From contig JAWQUS010000020.1 of assembly GCA_036365455.1 (NCBI GenBank), positions 8,901,001 to 8,965,000 of the forward strand: a DNA stretch of 64,000 bases, read 5' to 3'. The translations under genes were made by a program, and so were the position numbers. The number at the start of each line of letters is the position of its first letter. Within the stretch, counting starts at the first letter, position 1. The stretch comes from Macrosoma leucophasiata (taxonomy: Eukaryota; Arthropoda; Insecta; Lepidoptera; Hedylidae). Shown here one piece after another: positions 61,201 through 64,000 of this stretch. The notes under the pieces were generated by a model. The model was not told the origin of the DNA. It ran no database searches and worked only from the letters and a program-made list of their open reading frames with translations.

Positions 61201-63863
61201 TGGTGTGTAACCTTTAATTAGTGTGTAGATATATTATGATTTCAAACATAAAAATTACAACATCCGACTGGCGAATCTTTTTTTTTATGAAGTTGGGCAA
61301 AATGTGCCCAAGTACTGTACATTTTAACTTCAACAAAACTATAACTTACTTTATTTAACGAAAATTTCGACGTCTGCAATATTAGCTGTTCAGAAAAGCG
61401 TGGCATAAAACTCTGCATTCTTATTTGTCTTTGCTTGCGTCCGGCGAAGATAAAGTTGGAAGTTTATTACTTAGGCACCAACTGTAATTAATATCTTTCC
61501 GACTACGTGAGATATAACTTGTTATCATTTTATCTAAGTCTTAAATGGAGATAAAACAGGCACACATTAGGTTTAACTTGTATTGAGGGTGATATCTCAC
61601 AGATTCAACTTGTGTTGTACACACAATACTCACACTAACATCAAGACCCAAAACAATAGGAAAAGACAGTAGAAATATTTGTTCCGATTATCATTACATC
61701 TCTTCTGCCGGAAGACGTCCACAGCTGGAAAAGCCTTCCCTAATGATGCGCAGTGAGGATCCAGTCAAGGAGAATATGCCATAATTATCACGATTGGCAA
61801 GCGCATTGGCGCCAGTTTTATTGCGGGAGACTGCTGACCATCCCACGTTATTGCGATCACTATTGTTCAATTAACTGACTACACTTGCGGAAGAATTTTC
61901 CACTAGTGGGCGGTGGGTTCATCATGCTGGGCATGCCCTCAAAAATAAATAATTTTACACTCAAATTATTTTAATTTTATATCCAAAATATGTTCTTGTA
62001 TTTTCAGAACGAATAACCCCACACCTATGCAGCAGTTACCGAACTATCCAGCCGGTGGCGCTGCTATGAATAATCAACCAAAGAACCAACAAGCGAGAGG
62101 AAATGTGGCTGCTGTCGAACCATACAATCACGTTCCACATGCGCAGAGCCTGAGCCATAATACAAACTTCCAGGTATATATTACTCTCACTTGTCATGAT
62201 TGCAACTAACTTTCATTAAATTCTTTAAGAATCTCTGTACATATCATAACATTATTTTCAGGCCATGAAACAAAATGTAATACAAAATAATGTGCCATTA
62301 AAACAACTAACGCAAAGTGACAACATGCAGACGCATTTATCCCAACAAGAAACGCATTTTTTGCAGCAAAAACAAATGATGAATCAAATGTACAATGGCA
62401 ACTACCCTCACATGCCACCTCCGCAAGATAGTCAGTTTCCAGGTCAAGGACAGTACCCAAACAAACACGAGGTTAATGCCTTCAGTCATATTCAACAAGG
62501 AATCACAAATACCTACGATCAAAAGTCTATTTTCGATCACATGAGCAAATATTCGGAATATCCCAAACAACCTCAGTACAGCCCAAACAGTACAAGCAGT
62601 TCGAATAGCAATCAAACTGGAAAAGAAATAAAAATAAATGAGCAGGAATTTCCACCAGAATTTGCTGCGAGTAAATCTGATTCTAAGTACCAGACATTGC
62701 CATATAACATTAAGTTCCCCCAGAGTGCAAACGGTAAAGTCAAACAACCGGAAGTCAATGGAAAAGGCACTGAGTGTCAAGACGCAAAAAATCCACAGAA
62801 TGCGGCAAATATTAACCATATGACGGTACATTCGACACCGCTTTCGGTTGTGAATAAAAGTTTGGCAACACCCCTTAGCCAAACGGAACAGGCATATCAG
62901 CAGGAACACACATATCAATTACAAAAATCGGACTCTTCTAGTAGGTGTAACCAGGAAGGGAAAGAAAATCATGCATATCCACAGAATACTAGGTTAAGTC
63001 AAAGTAATAGTCAAAGTAATGAGGGGTCAAAAAACAATGGAAAGAATCAACAGGGTAATGTGTTAAAGGGTAGCTCTCCAAGCCTGCTATCAAACACAAC
63101 TTCAGCTAGCAGTTCTATAGGATTTGGGGTAAGTTTATCTATCTACTCATTAATCTCATTAGTCAGTTATTTTATTACAAATCATTTTACTAACATCATA
63201 CACTCGTACAATAACGGGCAATATATACGGTCAACTACTATAAAAATACTATTTCACCTTCCTTTGAAATACTTATTGAAATAAAATTATGTACGGTAAC
63301 AGTACTGTATTCATAAAGTACAAAGTTTAATTATCCTAAAGTATAAGTAACTATCTTCATATTTTTTCTGGGTGATGCGTATACTTGACTCGTGATTGTG
63401 CACATTTTGTTAGCAGTTCAGAAATCACTTATCCGCTTATTTCATTATATTGCTTTCCATGTTATTCACCTGTACATAGCATCATCATTCATTACAGAAA
63501 CCCGTATCGAGTGTAGCACCTACATCGGTTCAGGTCTCAAGTGGCAAACCATCACCCATATACCAGACATCCTCCACAAAGATTCAACCTGTTCAACCAC
63601 AAACAGTTCAGACCCAAAGTATTTCTGTACCATCATCAAATCACGTAGTTAGTAACATGACGAATTCCCAACCCCAGATCGTTAGAAACACGGCTTCTGG
63701 ACTCTCAAGTAGTACGGCGAGTTCTAACTTCGGCGGTCAAAATTCATCACAAAGTATCTTACTGTCACCACCCCAAAGCGCCAGTACACCTTTGTCTACA
63801 CCCGATGTTAGCGGCTCTGATAAGTCACCAAAACCAGCACTACCTCCTAAACCTACCATAAAG
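22086..63863 (+). CDS. ASPP: ASPP gene (apoptosis-stimulating protein of p53 family), seven coding exons, open at both ends
   Basis: Join of 22086-22232, 33119-33245, 50192-50364, 60673-60854, 62008-62173, 62262-63128 and 63498-63863. All junctions are AG/GT, the phases (0, 1, 0, 2, 0, 0, 0) chain without a stop, and the 676 codons read as the N-terminal and middle part of an ASPP protein. The order of conserved blocks ([77 protein letters not shown]) matches what I know of vertebrate ASPP1/ASPP2. In the family, ASPP proteins are scaffolds that bind PP1 and, in vertebrates, p53 family members; Drosophila ASPP acts at adherens junctions with RASSF8 and promotes Csk function. The PP1/p53-binding ankyrin repeats and SH3 domain would lie downstream of 64000, and the N-terminal ubiquitin-like domain upstream of exon 22086; neither was found here. 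Identification is by recognition, not by search. Confidence 0.93.
22506..22793 (+). repeat. Family A retroposon, full length, near exon
   Basis: ACTAGTGGTAGAGCTCCAGT to CATTACATAAAAAAAAAA, about 275 bp into the intron after exon 22086-22232. TAAAAT just before TTTACTAGTGG and again after the tail may be its target duplication. Confidence 0.92.
23124..23254. mobile_element. Family O MITE-like repeat, copy 1
   Basis: Bounded by ATTCATAAAC and GTTTATGAAT, a 10-bp inverted repeat, and shares CTTTGTCTTTTT and CGTATCTAATGTACGTTTAT with 60017-60147. About 130 bp, noncoding. Confidence 0.6.
23255..24917. other. Intronic sequence, nothing recognised
   Basis: AT-rich; several short open frames (for example 23344-23580 minus) with no recognisable motif. 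Confidence 0.45.
24918..25200 (-). repeat. Family A retroposon, old copy
   Basis: Minus-strand copy with extensive divergence but the same order of landmarks: CAGTTCACATTGATAGTAAG, GATAGTGCTGAAC, ATTTAGCGGCAAGTA and a CTACACCAATAAAAA end. Confidence 0.7.
25201..26828. other. Intronic sequence, nothing recognised
   Basis: A scrap of family A may lie at 26170-26218 (TTGTTTGCCACATTCACGAC). Otherwise no repeat or gene signature. Confidence 0.4.
26829..27060. repeat. Family D dispersed repeat, longest copy
   Basis: TATGTATGTATCTTCACGCC, GTAGAGCGCCAGATATCACG, TCATACATACACGCCGAATT, then ACTGGACCTATTTGGTCAAA and CAGTCTTGGTCTTCCTGCGC. The end resembles antisense LINE 3' coding sequence, but the translation is too decayed to place. 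Confidence 0.55.
27061..28989. other. Intronic sequence, nothing recognised
   Basis: Long AT-rich tract. A minus frame of 64 codons at 28300-28494 has no recognisable motif. Confidence 0.4.
28990..29418 (+). pseudogene. Mariner-family transposase remnant (C-terminal part)
   Basis: An open frame to 29335 encodes the C-terminal third of a mariner (DD34D) transposase: [10 protein letters not shown] holds the second catalytic Asp, and [18 protein letters not shown] holds the third Asp with the family signature; the end reads [13 protein letters not shown]. The N-terminal DNA-binding region and first catalytic Asp are absent. About 80 bp past the stop, TTTTTTCCCCAACCTAA (about 29403-29419) looks like the right terminal repeat of a mariner. 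No matching left end upstream, so the element is 5'-truncated and inactive. Confidence 0.88.
29420..30550. other. Intronic sequence, mostly unrecognised
   Basis: 29700-29810 resembles decayed family R (TCTGTTTGTTTGTCTC...TTCATGAAACTTGCTACAGA). A 100-codon plus frame at 30117-30419 has no motif that I recognise. Confidence 0.4.
30551..30667 (+). repeat. Family A 3' fragment
   Basis: CTCCTTAGGTCTCTGG, CATAGGCTGCAGTCATCACT and ATGTGAGCAGCTTG, ending near TATATTAAAATAAT. Confidence 0.65.
31157..31190 (+). repeat. SINE family G, 5' fragment
   Basis: GTGGGACTTCGGTAGCTTAG matches the tRNA-like head of the SINE at 32776; nothing further of the element follows. Confidence 0.5.
31292..31722 (+). repeat. 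Family E, first unit of a tandem pair
   Basis: Family E from AATAATAATGGCAACCCATT to GTGGATCGCCATGCGCGCTT, fused to a family A scrap (TTTCCGGCACAGAGGCGTAA...GCCTCAGGAGG) and a GC-rich stretch GTCCCCGTGCACCGTATCCC. The same composite repeats 392 bp later. Confidence 0.88.
31723..32130 (+). repeat. Family E, second unit of a tandem pair
   Basis: Starts at CTCTCCCCTTTTTGAGGGGA (31731; same phrase at 31339, offset 392) and lacks the first ~45 bp of family E. Ends in the family A scrap and a long palindrome. Both units share the same fusion points, so one arose by duplication of the other. Confidence 0.88.
32074..32130. repeat. GC-rich palindrome, 28-bp arms, 1-nt spacer
   Basis: Left arm 32074-32101 starts CCGTTGTCCCCGTGCACCGT; right arm 32103-32130 ends CGGTGCACGGGGTCAACGG. 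I count 26 of 28 pairs matched. Confidence 0.88.
32155..32280 (+). repeat. Family A 3' fragment
   Basis: ACCTCAGGAGTGGTAACGCA to CTTTCATTACATAAAAAAA. Confidence 0.85.
32709..32917 (+). mobile_element. SINE family G (tRNA-derived) in inverted-repeat arrangement
   Basis: Head CTTCGGTAGCTTAGTGGTAA (box A) and GCAGGTTCGATTCCTTGC (box B) at 32775-32840, tail CAAATTTTTCTTTCCGTTTT and GCATGTGTTATTGCG. The left side (32709-32770) is an inverted copy of the right side lacking the box B segment. Related copies: 58325-58435 (minus), and scraps at 11123, 31157, 39125-39197. Confidence 0.85.
33119..33245 (+). CDS. ASPP: ASPP coding exon 2 of window (coiled coil)
   Basis: Acceptor TTTTTGTCACCAG ends at 33118; donor GTAAGT starts at 33246. 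The exon is 127 nt, entering in phase 0 and leaving one base (A) for the next exon. It encodes [11 protein letters not shown], then [15 protein letters not shown] and [16 protein letters not shown], an Arg/Leu/Glu heptad-like helix that aligns with the ASPP2 segment beginning VAEQEKLKRLK. An apparent GTG-initiated frame runs on to 33325, but codons after 33245 are intron. The exon sits alone between introns of 10.9 and 16.9 kb. Confidence 0.93.
33246..33667. other. Intronic sequence after ASPP exon 2
   Basis: AT-rich intron start; nothing recognised. Confidence 0.5.
33668..33770 (-). repeat. Family A internal fragment
   Basis: ACCCACACAAAGACCAAGGT to GGAAATTACAGGGCCGTATA; both ends of the element missing. 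Confidence 0.8.
34091..34315 (+). mobile_element. SINE family C with deletion in the tRNA-like head
   Basis: AAACTGCCTCAGTAGTCCAG joins directly to GTTCGATTCGCGGATCGGGG, so about 40 bp between box A and box B are missing. The body and AACCGGCGAATCGTGGGT follow; ends at TTACTTCTGCCTACAT. Confidence 0.8.
34394..35181. mobile_element. PIF/Harbinger-like MITE, 788 bp, TTA target duplication
   Basis: Terminal inverted repeats GTAGGGGAGCGAGGGGCTAG (left) and its inverse ending CTAGCCCTTCGCTCCCCTAC (right), about 27 bp with one mismatch. TTA flanks both sides (34391-34393 and 35182-35184). A 3-bp TWA duplication fits the PIF/Harbinger superfamily (inference). Subterminal motifs GTTAGTTGTAA / TTACTACTAACC occur inside. 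No transposase frame; non-autonomous. Confidence 0.85.
35292..35510 (-). repeat. Family A retroposon, 5'-truncated
   Basis: TTTTTTTTATGGAATTGAAG to GAACACTACCATTTAG; the 5' ~65 bp of the element are missing. Confidence 0.88.
35848..36105 (+). repeat. Family K dispersed repeat, partial
   Basis: AGGGAACCCTTATAGTTTCG, CTAGAGACTTGAAATTTGCC, GGGATATTGTTGGGTAGGCC. Same order as the longer copy at 50558-51183. Common in Lepidoptera by recollection. Confidence 0.7.
36106..37197. other. Intronic sequence, nothing recognised
   Basis: No repeat or coding signature identified. Confidence 0.4.
37212..37507 (-). mobile_element. SINE family C, full length with 14-bp target duplication
   Basis: Minus-strand copy from GTAACTTCACGCCTGTAATC to CCACTACTCTACTGAGCAG; box B appears as GGGAATCGAACCC. 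TTTTAGATATATAT stands on both sides (37198-37211 and 37508-37521). Body includes CATCTCCGGGCACATTACC. Confidence 0.92.
37522..39124. other. Intronic sequence, nothing recognised
   Basis: A 65-codon plus frame at 37686-37883 has no known motif. No repeats noticed. Confidence 0.4.
39125..39330. repeat. SINE G scraps and family D fragment
   Basis: CGCAATAACACAT...GCATGTGAATT (about 39133-39160) is the inverse of the SINE G 3' end; GGGGCTTCGGTAGCTTA (39181-39197) is its head in plus orientation; 39213-39330 is family D (AAATATCCCGGTCCTTACAC, CTCTTCATACATGCATGCCA). Confidence 0.5.
39331..40085. other. Intronic sequence, nothing recognised
   Basis: AT-rich; two short open frames around 39505-39954 without motifs. 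Confidence 0.4.
40086..40425 (-). pseudogene. Decayed LINE reverse-transcriptase C-terminus (antisense)
   Basis: On the minus strand, broken frames give AETWTPKA (compare the AETWTL motif after the RT domain in RTE-like LINEs), RITWTAK, and a KVQxKRPRGR-like basic stretch before RWID. Several frameshifts and stops. The order fits the region between the RT thumb and the end of such LINE ORFs. Clade tentative. Confidence 0.5.
40426..41562. other. Intronic sequence, nothing recognised
   Basis: 40905-41030 might be a very old family A copy (weak). Nothing else seen. Confidence 0.35.
41563..41910 (-). repeat. Family E dispersed repeat, near full length
   Basis: Minus-strand copy: GATCTACTCGGTTAAGCGAT, GGCGCGGTCGGGTGTGTGA, GGAGCAGCGTGGTGGAGTAA and GTGCCCAGCAGTGGGACGT. 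A family F fragment follows at 42003-42075 (CCAGCAGTGGACATTTTTTG). Confidence 0.88.
42076..45152. other. Intronic sequence, three kilobases without recognised features
   Basis: AT-rich. Minus frames up to 108 codons (43384-43710) are hydrophobic and low in complexity, typical of chance frames in AT-rich DNA. No repeat family of this window appears. Confidence 0.45.
45153..45393 (-). repeat. Family A, second subfamily
   Basis: TTTTTTTTATATAATGAAGG, GATAGTTATTACGGGGCCAT, ACCATCTAACCGGAACACG; a small internal deletion after GATGCGTTACC. Confidence 0.85.
45394..45989. other. Intronic sequence, nothing recognised
   Basis: A 92-codon plus frame (45486-45764) is Lys/Arg-rich without a recognisable motif; judged chance. 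Confidence 0.4.
45990..46205 (+). repeat. Family N dispersed repeat, copy 2
   Basis: Partner of 14940-15112: CCAAAGTACTAGACAGGACA, CTTGGTAGCA, AAATCAATTTAAAAACGGAA, CCAGCTGTTTG. Confidence 0.6.
46388..46515 (-). repeat. Family A fragment, very old
   Basis: Weak similarity: AACAAACATGCAGTTCA, CTGATGGATATTGAAACCTA, ATGTAGATGTGTGGCCATCC. Confidence 0.45.
46595..46826. mobile_element. Family B MITE (Tc1/mariner-like)
   Basis: TTCGACTTCGTGGAGCGTTA, CTGCTGCACACTGCCTACGT, ACTTGATCAAAATGGTCGAC and CTCGATGTGCAATATTAATT in the same order as 16804-17050. Left terminus degraded. Confidence 0.75.
46827..47539. other. Intronic sequence, nothing recognised
   Basis: 47150-47400 is slightly richer in GC with a 75-codon minus frame, but no motif. 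Confidence 0.4.
47540..47828 (-). repeat. Family A retroposon, full length
   Basis: TTTTTTTTATGTAATTGAAG to TTCAACCACCAGTA, very close to the apparent consensus. Confidence 0.93.
47829..49789. other. Intronic sequence, two kilobases without recognised features
   Basis: AT-rich, no repeat copies of the window's families and no open frame worth reporting. Confidence 0.45.
49790..50071 (-). repeat. Family A retroposon, full length, just upstream of exon
   Basis: CTTTTTAATGTAATGAAAGT to CTGGAGCTCTACCACCAAAT. Ends about 120 bp before ASPP exon 50192. Confidence 0.92.
50192..50364 (+). CDS. ASPP: ASPP coding exon 3 of window (most conserved coiled-coil block)
   Basis: Acceptor TTTTTGTTCACAG ends at 50191; donor GTGAGT starts at 50365. 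The exon is 173 nt; with the carried-over A the first codon is ACC, giving [18 protein letters not shown], then [18 protein letters not shown], a Pro/Ala linker, and [21 protein letters not shown] is identical to the human ASPP2 core as I remember it, the clearest family marker in the window. An alternative acceptor AG at 50194-50195 would put TAG in frame within three codons and is excluded. A family A retroposon ends about 120 bp upstream, and a short SINE C tail lies about 85 bp downstream. Confidence 0.95.
50448..50470 (+). repeat. SINE family C tail fragment near exon donor
   Basis: GATTATAGGCGTGAAGTTAC matches the last bases of family C; about 85 bp after the donor at 50365. No other part of the SINE is present. 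Confidence 0.5.
50558..51183 (+). repeat. Family K element bounded by inverted GGGTTCCGTA / TACGGAACCC
   Basis: Starts AGGGTTCCGTAGTAAACAAG, has (TGTC)n, CTAGAGACTTGAAATTTGGC, GTGTGGTATATTGTTGGATA, an 11-C run at about 50931-50941, and ends ACTACGGAACCCTACACTGC followed by GTGGCCCGACACGCACTTA. Partial copy at 35848-36105. Non-coding DNA-transposon-like repeat; superfamily unknown. Confidence 0.65.
51184..51430 (-). other. Unassigned open minus-strand segment
   Basis: A minus-strand frame stays open from about 51427 to 51074 through a GC-rich segment, reading [26 protein letters not shown] and [14 protein letters not shown]. It has no Met near its beginning. I do not recognise it; it may be a piece of a decayed transposon protein or chance. 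Confidence 0.25.
51536..51700 (+). repeat. Family F fragment
   Basis: GTCATCATCATTTCAACCGT, AAGAGGTCCACT and GGCATGGCATACCGGTTGGC, a decayed copy of the repeat seen at 61690-61880. Confidence 0.45.
51774..52031 (+). repeat. SINE G-like head and (TTGAAT)5 tail
   Basis: GACTTCGGTAGATTAGTGAT resembles the SINE G head; 52001-52030 is a perfect (TTGAAT)5 array after AATAAATTA, the kind of simple repeat seen at 3' ends of retroposons. Whether both belong to one element is uncertain. Confidence 0.4.
52032..52676. other. Intronic sequence, nothing recognised
   Basis: AT-rich with no repeat family member or coding signature. Confidence 0.4.
52677..53030 (-). mobile_element. SINE family C split by a family A insertion
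   Basis: 52677-52702 (GTTACTTCACGCCTGTATTC) and 52921-53030 (GGTATATGCAGAGGTTAATG, ACAATTCGCCGATTACG) are consecutive parts of one minus-strand SINE C 3' region. A family A copy sits between them. Confidence 0.8.
52703..52909 (+). repeat. Family A retroposon inserted in SINE C
   Basis: 5'-truncated, GCTAAATGGTAGTGTTCAGC to TTCATGACATAAAAAAAA. Confidence 0.9.
53058..53313. mobile_element. Family B MITE (Tc1/mariner-like), best preserved
   Basis: TA|CAGTATCCAACAAGAAATAA at the left and ATATTTCTTGATGAGCACTG at the right; the right-hand TA has become TT. Interior includes CGGGTCTGTAGAGCGTTATC and CAGAGATAACGCTCTACGAA, themselves inverse of one another, so the whole element is largely self-complementary. 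Confidence 0.82.
53314..54164. other. Intronic sequence, nothing recognised
   Basis: No repeat of the window's families; no coding signature. Confidence 0.4.
54165..54333 (+). repeat. Family A, second subfamily, 3'-truncated
   Basis: CTGCGGGTGGAGTTCCAGTG through GGCCCCGTAATAATTATTAA to CTCAGGGATGGCAAAG, where it is interrupted by LINE sequence. Confidence 0.75.
54334..54750 (+). pseudogene. Jockey/CR1-like LINE reverse-transcriptase remnant (C-terminal)
   Basis: Frames encode [38 protein letters not shown] and [18 protein letters not shown], the block after the catalytic domain of jockey/CR1-type RTs (cf. the conserved YKAxVRPxxEYxSxLW pattern), then a degraded [11 protein letters not shown]. 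There is a frameshift upstream of ILGVDV, another after SLQ, and no catalytic FADD box. Dead fragment. Confidence 0.88.
54751..55394. other. Intronic sequence with short simple repeats
   Basis: AT-rich, (ATT)n at about 55230-55248; otherwise nothing recognised. Confidence 0.45.
55395..55592 (-). mobile_element. SINE family H (tRNA-derived), well preserved
   Basis: On the minus strand: head GACCCGGTTAGTCCAGCGGT, box B GGGTTCAATCCCCGC, GGGACAAATATTTGTATGTC, CAACGGCACCCACGACACAG. Same structure as 19348-19546. Confidence 0.9.
55618..55904 (-). repeat. Family A, second subfamily, full length
   Basis: GTTTTATGTAATGAAGGTGG, GTGATAGTTATTACGGGGCC, ACTGGAACTCTACCACCCGT; reference copy for the second subfamily. 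Confidence 0.9.
56021..56330 (+). mobile_element. SINE family C (tRNA-derived), full length
   Basis: Head CCTCGGTAGCCTAGTGGTAG and box B GGGTTCGATTCCCGGG (a perfect GGTTCGATTCC), body GTGCCCGGAGATGTCAACAG, tail CCTTCGGGGATTACAGGCGT. Closest of all copies to an intact Pol III promoter. Confidence 0.93.
56331..57197. other. Intronic sequence, mostly unrecognised
   Basis: 56440-56518 (GGGCGGCTGTGTCAAGGCGC ... (AATA)n) may be a retroposon tail; no clear family. Confidence 0.35.
57198..57851 (+). repeat. Family A, second subfamily, split by LINE sequence
   Basis: 57198-57253 (CTGGTGGTAGAGTTCTAGTG to GCATTACCCGATCT) and 57613-57851 (TGCTGCTAAATGGTAGTGTT to CTTACATAAAAAA) are the two parts of one plus-strand copy. 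Confidence 0.8.
57254..57590 (-). pseudogene. RTE-like LINE C-terminus, antisense, decayed
   Basis: Minus-strand frames give [20 protein letters not shown] (cf. the RWYGHVxR motif near the end of RTE-type LINE ORFs), then [16 protein letters not shown] near the C-terminus; stops and frameshifts lie between. Inserted in a family A copy. Confidence 0.65.
57894..58170 (-). mobile_element. SINE family C with 11-bp target duplication
   Basis: Minus-strand copy from AAACGTAACTTCACGCCTGT to CTACTGAGGCAGTTAGTT, missing about 40 bp of the body. ATAATATATTA flanks both sides (57883-57893 and 58171-58181). Box B as GGGAATCGAACCC. Confidence 0.92.
58325..58435 (-). mobile_element. SINE family G (tRNA-derived)
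   Basis: Minus strand: GGACTTCAGTAGCTCAATTG (box A), GCGAGTTCGAGTCTCGCC (box B), then CAAATTTTTCTTTCCATTTT. A GCATGTGTTAATGCG motif, the SINE G 3' signature in opposite orientation, lies about 60 bp away at 58497. Confidence 0.82.
58765..59440 (-). repeat. Old family A copy split by ~450 bp of unassigned sequence
   Basis: 58765-58855 (CCTATAAACATATGCATAAA, ACAAATGCGTACTTATTCCT) and 59307-59440 (GAAAATTACGGGGTCGTACT, ATTTAGCGGCAAGTA, CCAGCCACCAGTA) read as two parts of one minus-strand copy. The insert (58856-59306) is GC-richer and not identified. A 175-codon plus frame (58590-59117) crosses this mixture and is not considered a gene. Confidence 0.6.
59445..59562 (+). repeat. Family A 5' fragment
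   Basis: TAAGAGTTCCAATGCTGGAG, CTATTTGCCGGCAAATGGTA, GTGTTTCGGTTAGAGGGTA; second subfamily-like, 3' part missing. Confidence 0.65.
59566..59866 (-). repeat. Family A retroposon, full length
   Basis: TTTTTTTATGTAATGGAAGA to CTGGAGCTCTACCACCAGTA. A shared ATTGT (reversed: ACAAT) just outside each end may be part of the target duplication. Confidence 0.93.
60017..60147. mobile_element. Family O MITE-like repeat, copy 2
   Basis: TATAAACGTATTTTAGCTGA to CTAATGTACGTTTATGAAT, with imperfectly inverted ends (TTTTAGCTGAAG / CTATAGCTAAAACG) and internal ACAAAGACAAAGCATT. Partner of 23124-23254. Confidence 0.6.
60368..60637 (-). repeat. Family E repeat truncated next to ASPP exon 4
   Basis: GGCTGGTGTATATCGGAAGC to AACCCGCAATGGAGCAGCGT, then ends abruptly 35 bp before exon 60673. 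The missing part is the family 5' end (the CTGCTGGGC portion). Confidence 0.88.
60673..60854 (+). CDS. ASPP: ASPP coding exon 4 of window (end of coiled coil)
   Basis: Acceptor TTTGTAATTGCAG ends at 60672; donor GTAATG starts at 60855. The exon is 182 nt, phase 0 in, two bases (AG) out. It encodes [44 protein letters not shown] and a Gln-rich end, aligning with the human ASPP2 block starting LRNKLNQEQN and its DKRVNELRDRLWKKK. GC content is very high. The polypyrimidine tract is poor and a truncated copy of repeat family E stops about 35 bp before the exon, so the acceptor region is unusually short. The long reverse open frame over this exon is a shadow of its composition. Confidence 0.93.
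60855..62007. other. Intron 4 with old repeats
   Basis: 1153-bp intron. 61599-61688 is a diverged minus-strand SINE H piece (TTGTGTTGTACACACAATAC...AAATATTTGTTCCG), and 61690-61880 is family F (GCCGGAAGACGTCCACAGCT, AGGATCCAGTCAAGGAGAAT, ATCACGATTGGCAAGCGCAT). 61100-61200 has a further repeat-like phrase (ACTCACTCACTGATG...CCTGAAGTCCTAGAAAGCTG). Confidence 0.55.
62008..62173 (+). CDS. ASPP: ASPP coding exon 5 of window (VAAVEPY block)
   Basis: Acceptor TTGTATTTTCAG ends at 62007; donor GTATAT starts at 62174. The exon is 166 nt; AG from exon 4 plus A gives Arg, then [17 protein letters not shown], and [13 protein letters not shown]. The VAAVEPY stretch matches the VAAVGPY patch that follows the coiled coil in vertebrate ASPP2. 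The rest is Asn/Gln/Pro-rich and probably disordered. It ends in phase 0. The in-frame ATG at 62027 is internal. Confidence 0.9.
62174..62261. other. Intron 5, 88 bp
   Basis: Minimal intron between exons 5 and 6, GTATAT ... TTATTTTCAG. An in-frame TAA follows the donor at 62207-62209, so splicing is required. Confidence 0.85.
62262..63128 (+). CDS. ASPP: ASPP coding exon 6 of window (long disordered Q/N/S-rich region)
   Basis: Acceptor AACATTATTTTCAG ends at 62261; donor GTAAGT starts at 63129. The exon is 867 nt, exactly 289 codons in phase 0, without a stop. The protein is dominated by Gln, Asn, Ser, Pro and Lys with little hydrophobic core: [18 protein letters not shown] near the start, [28 protein letters not shown] in the middle, and Ser/Asn-rich stretches at the end. 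I see no domain; by position it is the poorly conserved linker between the ASPP coiled coil and the C-terminal domains. Intron 5 before it is only 88 bp. The frame stays open into the following intron to 63284, which could matter only if that intron is retained. Codon use is AT-rich compared with exons 1-4. Confidence 0.9.
63129..63497. other. Intron 6, 369 bp
   Basis: GTAAGT ... CATTCATTACAG. AT-rich. The exon 6 frame remains open for 51 further codons into it, ending at TAA 63282-63284. Confidence 0.8.
63498..63863 (+). CDS. ASPP: ASPP coding exon 7 of window (Ser/Thr/Pro-rich, PxLPPKP motif)
   Basis: Acceptor CATTCATTACAG ends at 63497; donor GTACGA starts at 63864. The exon is 366 nt, 122 codons, phase 0 both sides. 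It begins [13 protein letters not shown], continues Gln/Val/Ser-rich, then [19 protein letters not shown], and ends [11 protein letters not shown]. The last motif resembles the proline-rich PxPxKP stretch of vertebrate ASPP proteins and could be an SH3 ligand (inference). An ATG at 63657 gives the longest open frame, but the reading frame is open from the acceptor and the upstream part shares the same composition. Further exons must follow beyond the window. Confidence 0.87.
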
Positions 63864-64000
63864 GTACGAATTGTTTATTTTGCAATTTAGTATTTAAACT
63901 TGCTTGATAATTCGGTAATAATGCGATTTTCTAATTATATCTTGGATCTAGGATTTATCGAAGACCGAGATTTAAACCTATTCTTTATTATGACATACAT
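63864..64000. other. Start of intron 7, runs out of the window
   Basis: Begins GTACGA; no further exon seen before the end of the window. Confidence 0.7.

Noticed and set aside
62337..62918. 193-codon minus-strand open frame
   Set aside because: It is the antisense shadow of ASPP exon 6, caused by its low-complexity codon composition.
1..64000. CRISPR arrays, operons, riboswitches, rRNA genes
   Set aside because: None of the expected signatures is present; the intron-exon structure and SINEs show nuclear eukaryotic DNA.

Overview
The window looks like moth or butterfly (Lepidoptera) nuclear DNA: AT-rich, long introns, GT-AG exons in islands of higher GC, and about half a dozen families of tRNA-derived SINEs, short poly-A retroposons, LINE remnants and MITEs whose termini I recognise from lepidopteran genomes. 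The order-level assignment rests on recollection of these repeats plus an insect-type protein, not on a search; the species cannot be told.

One protein-coding gene can be supported: the plus-strand gene for the single insect ASPP protein (apoptosis-stimulating protein of p53 family; vertebrate relatives PPP1R13B/ASPP1, TP53BP2/ASPP2 and iASPP). Seven coding exons join in frame without a stop: 22086-22232, 33119-33245, 50192-50364, 60673-60854, 62008-62173, 62262-63128 and 63498-63863 (2028 nt, 676 codons). They encode the conserved N-terminal helical/coiled-coil part, the conserved VAAVEPY patch, and a long disordered Gln/Asn/Ser/Pro-rich middle ending in a PxLPPKP motif. The N-terminal ubiquitin-like exon(s) and the C-terminal ankyrin repeats and SH3 domain are not in the window: the gene is open at both ends.

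Layout: 1-22085 is upstream noncoding sequence (an intron, or intron plus promoter) with one CpG-rich block near 200-610 that could be a promoter or first exon. 22233-33118, 33246-50191 and 50365-60672 are three introns of about 10.9, 16.9 and 10.3 kb, filled with repeats; after 60673 the exons cluster with short introns (1153, 88 and 369 bp).

The repeat landscape is the other content. Family A, a ~280-bp poly-A retroposon without a visible tRNA head, has about 30 copies in both orientations. Three tRNA-derived SINE families (C, G, H), a GC-rich ~350-bp family (E), Tc1/mariner-like MITEs (B), a PIF/Harbinger-like MITE with TTA duplications, a mariner transposase remnant and decayed LINE reverse-transcriptase pieces fill much of the rest. 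Several are arranged as inverted repeats, foldbacks, tandem duplications or nested insertions. I found no operon-like system, CRISPR array, functional tRNA/rRNA gene or intact transposon, and no convincing new biological system; the most unusual items are structural (palindromes, foldbacks, repeat pieces close to splice sites).
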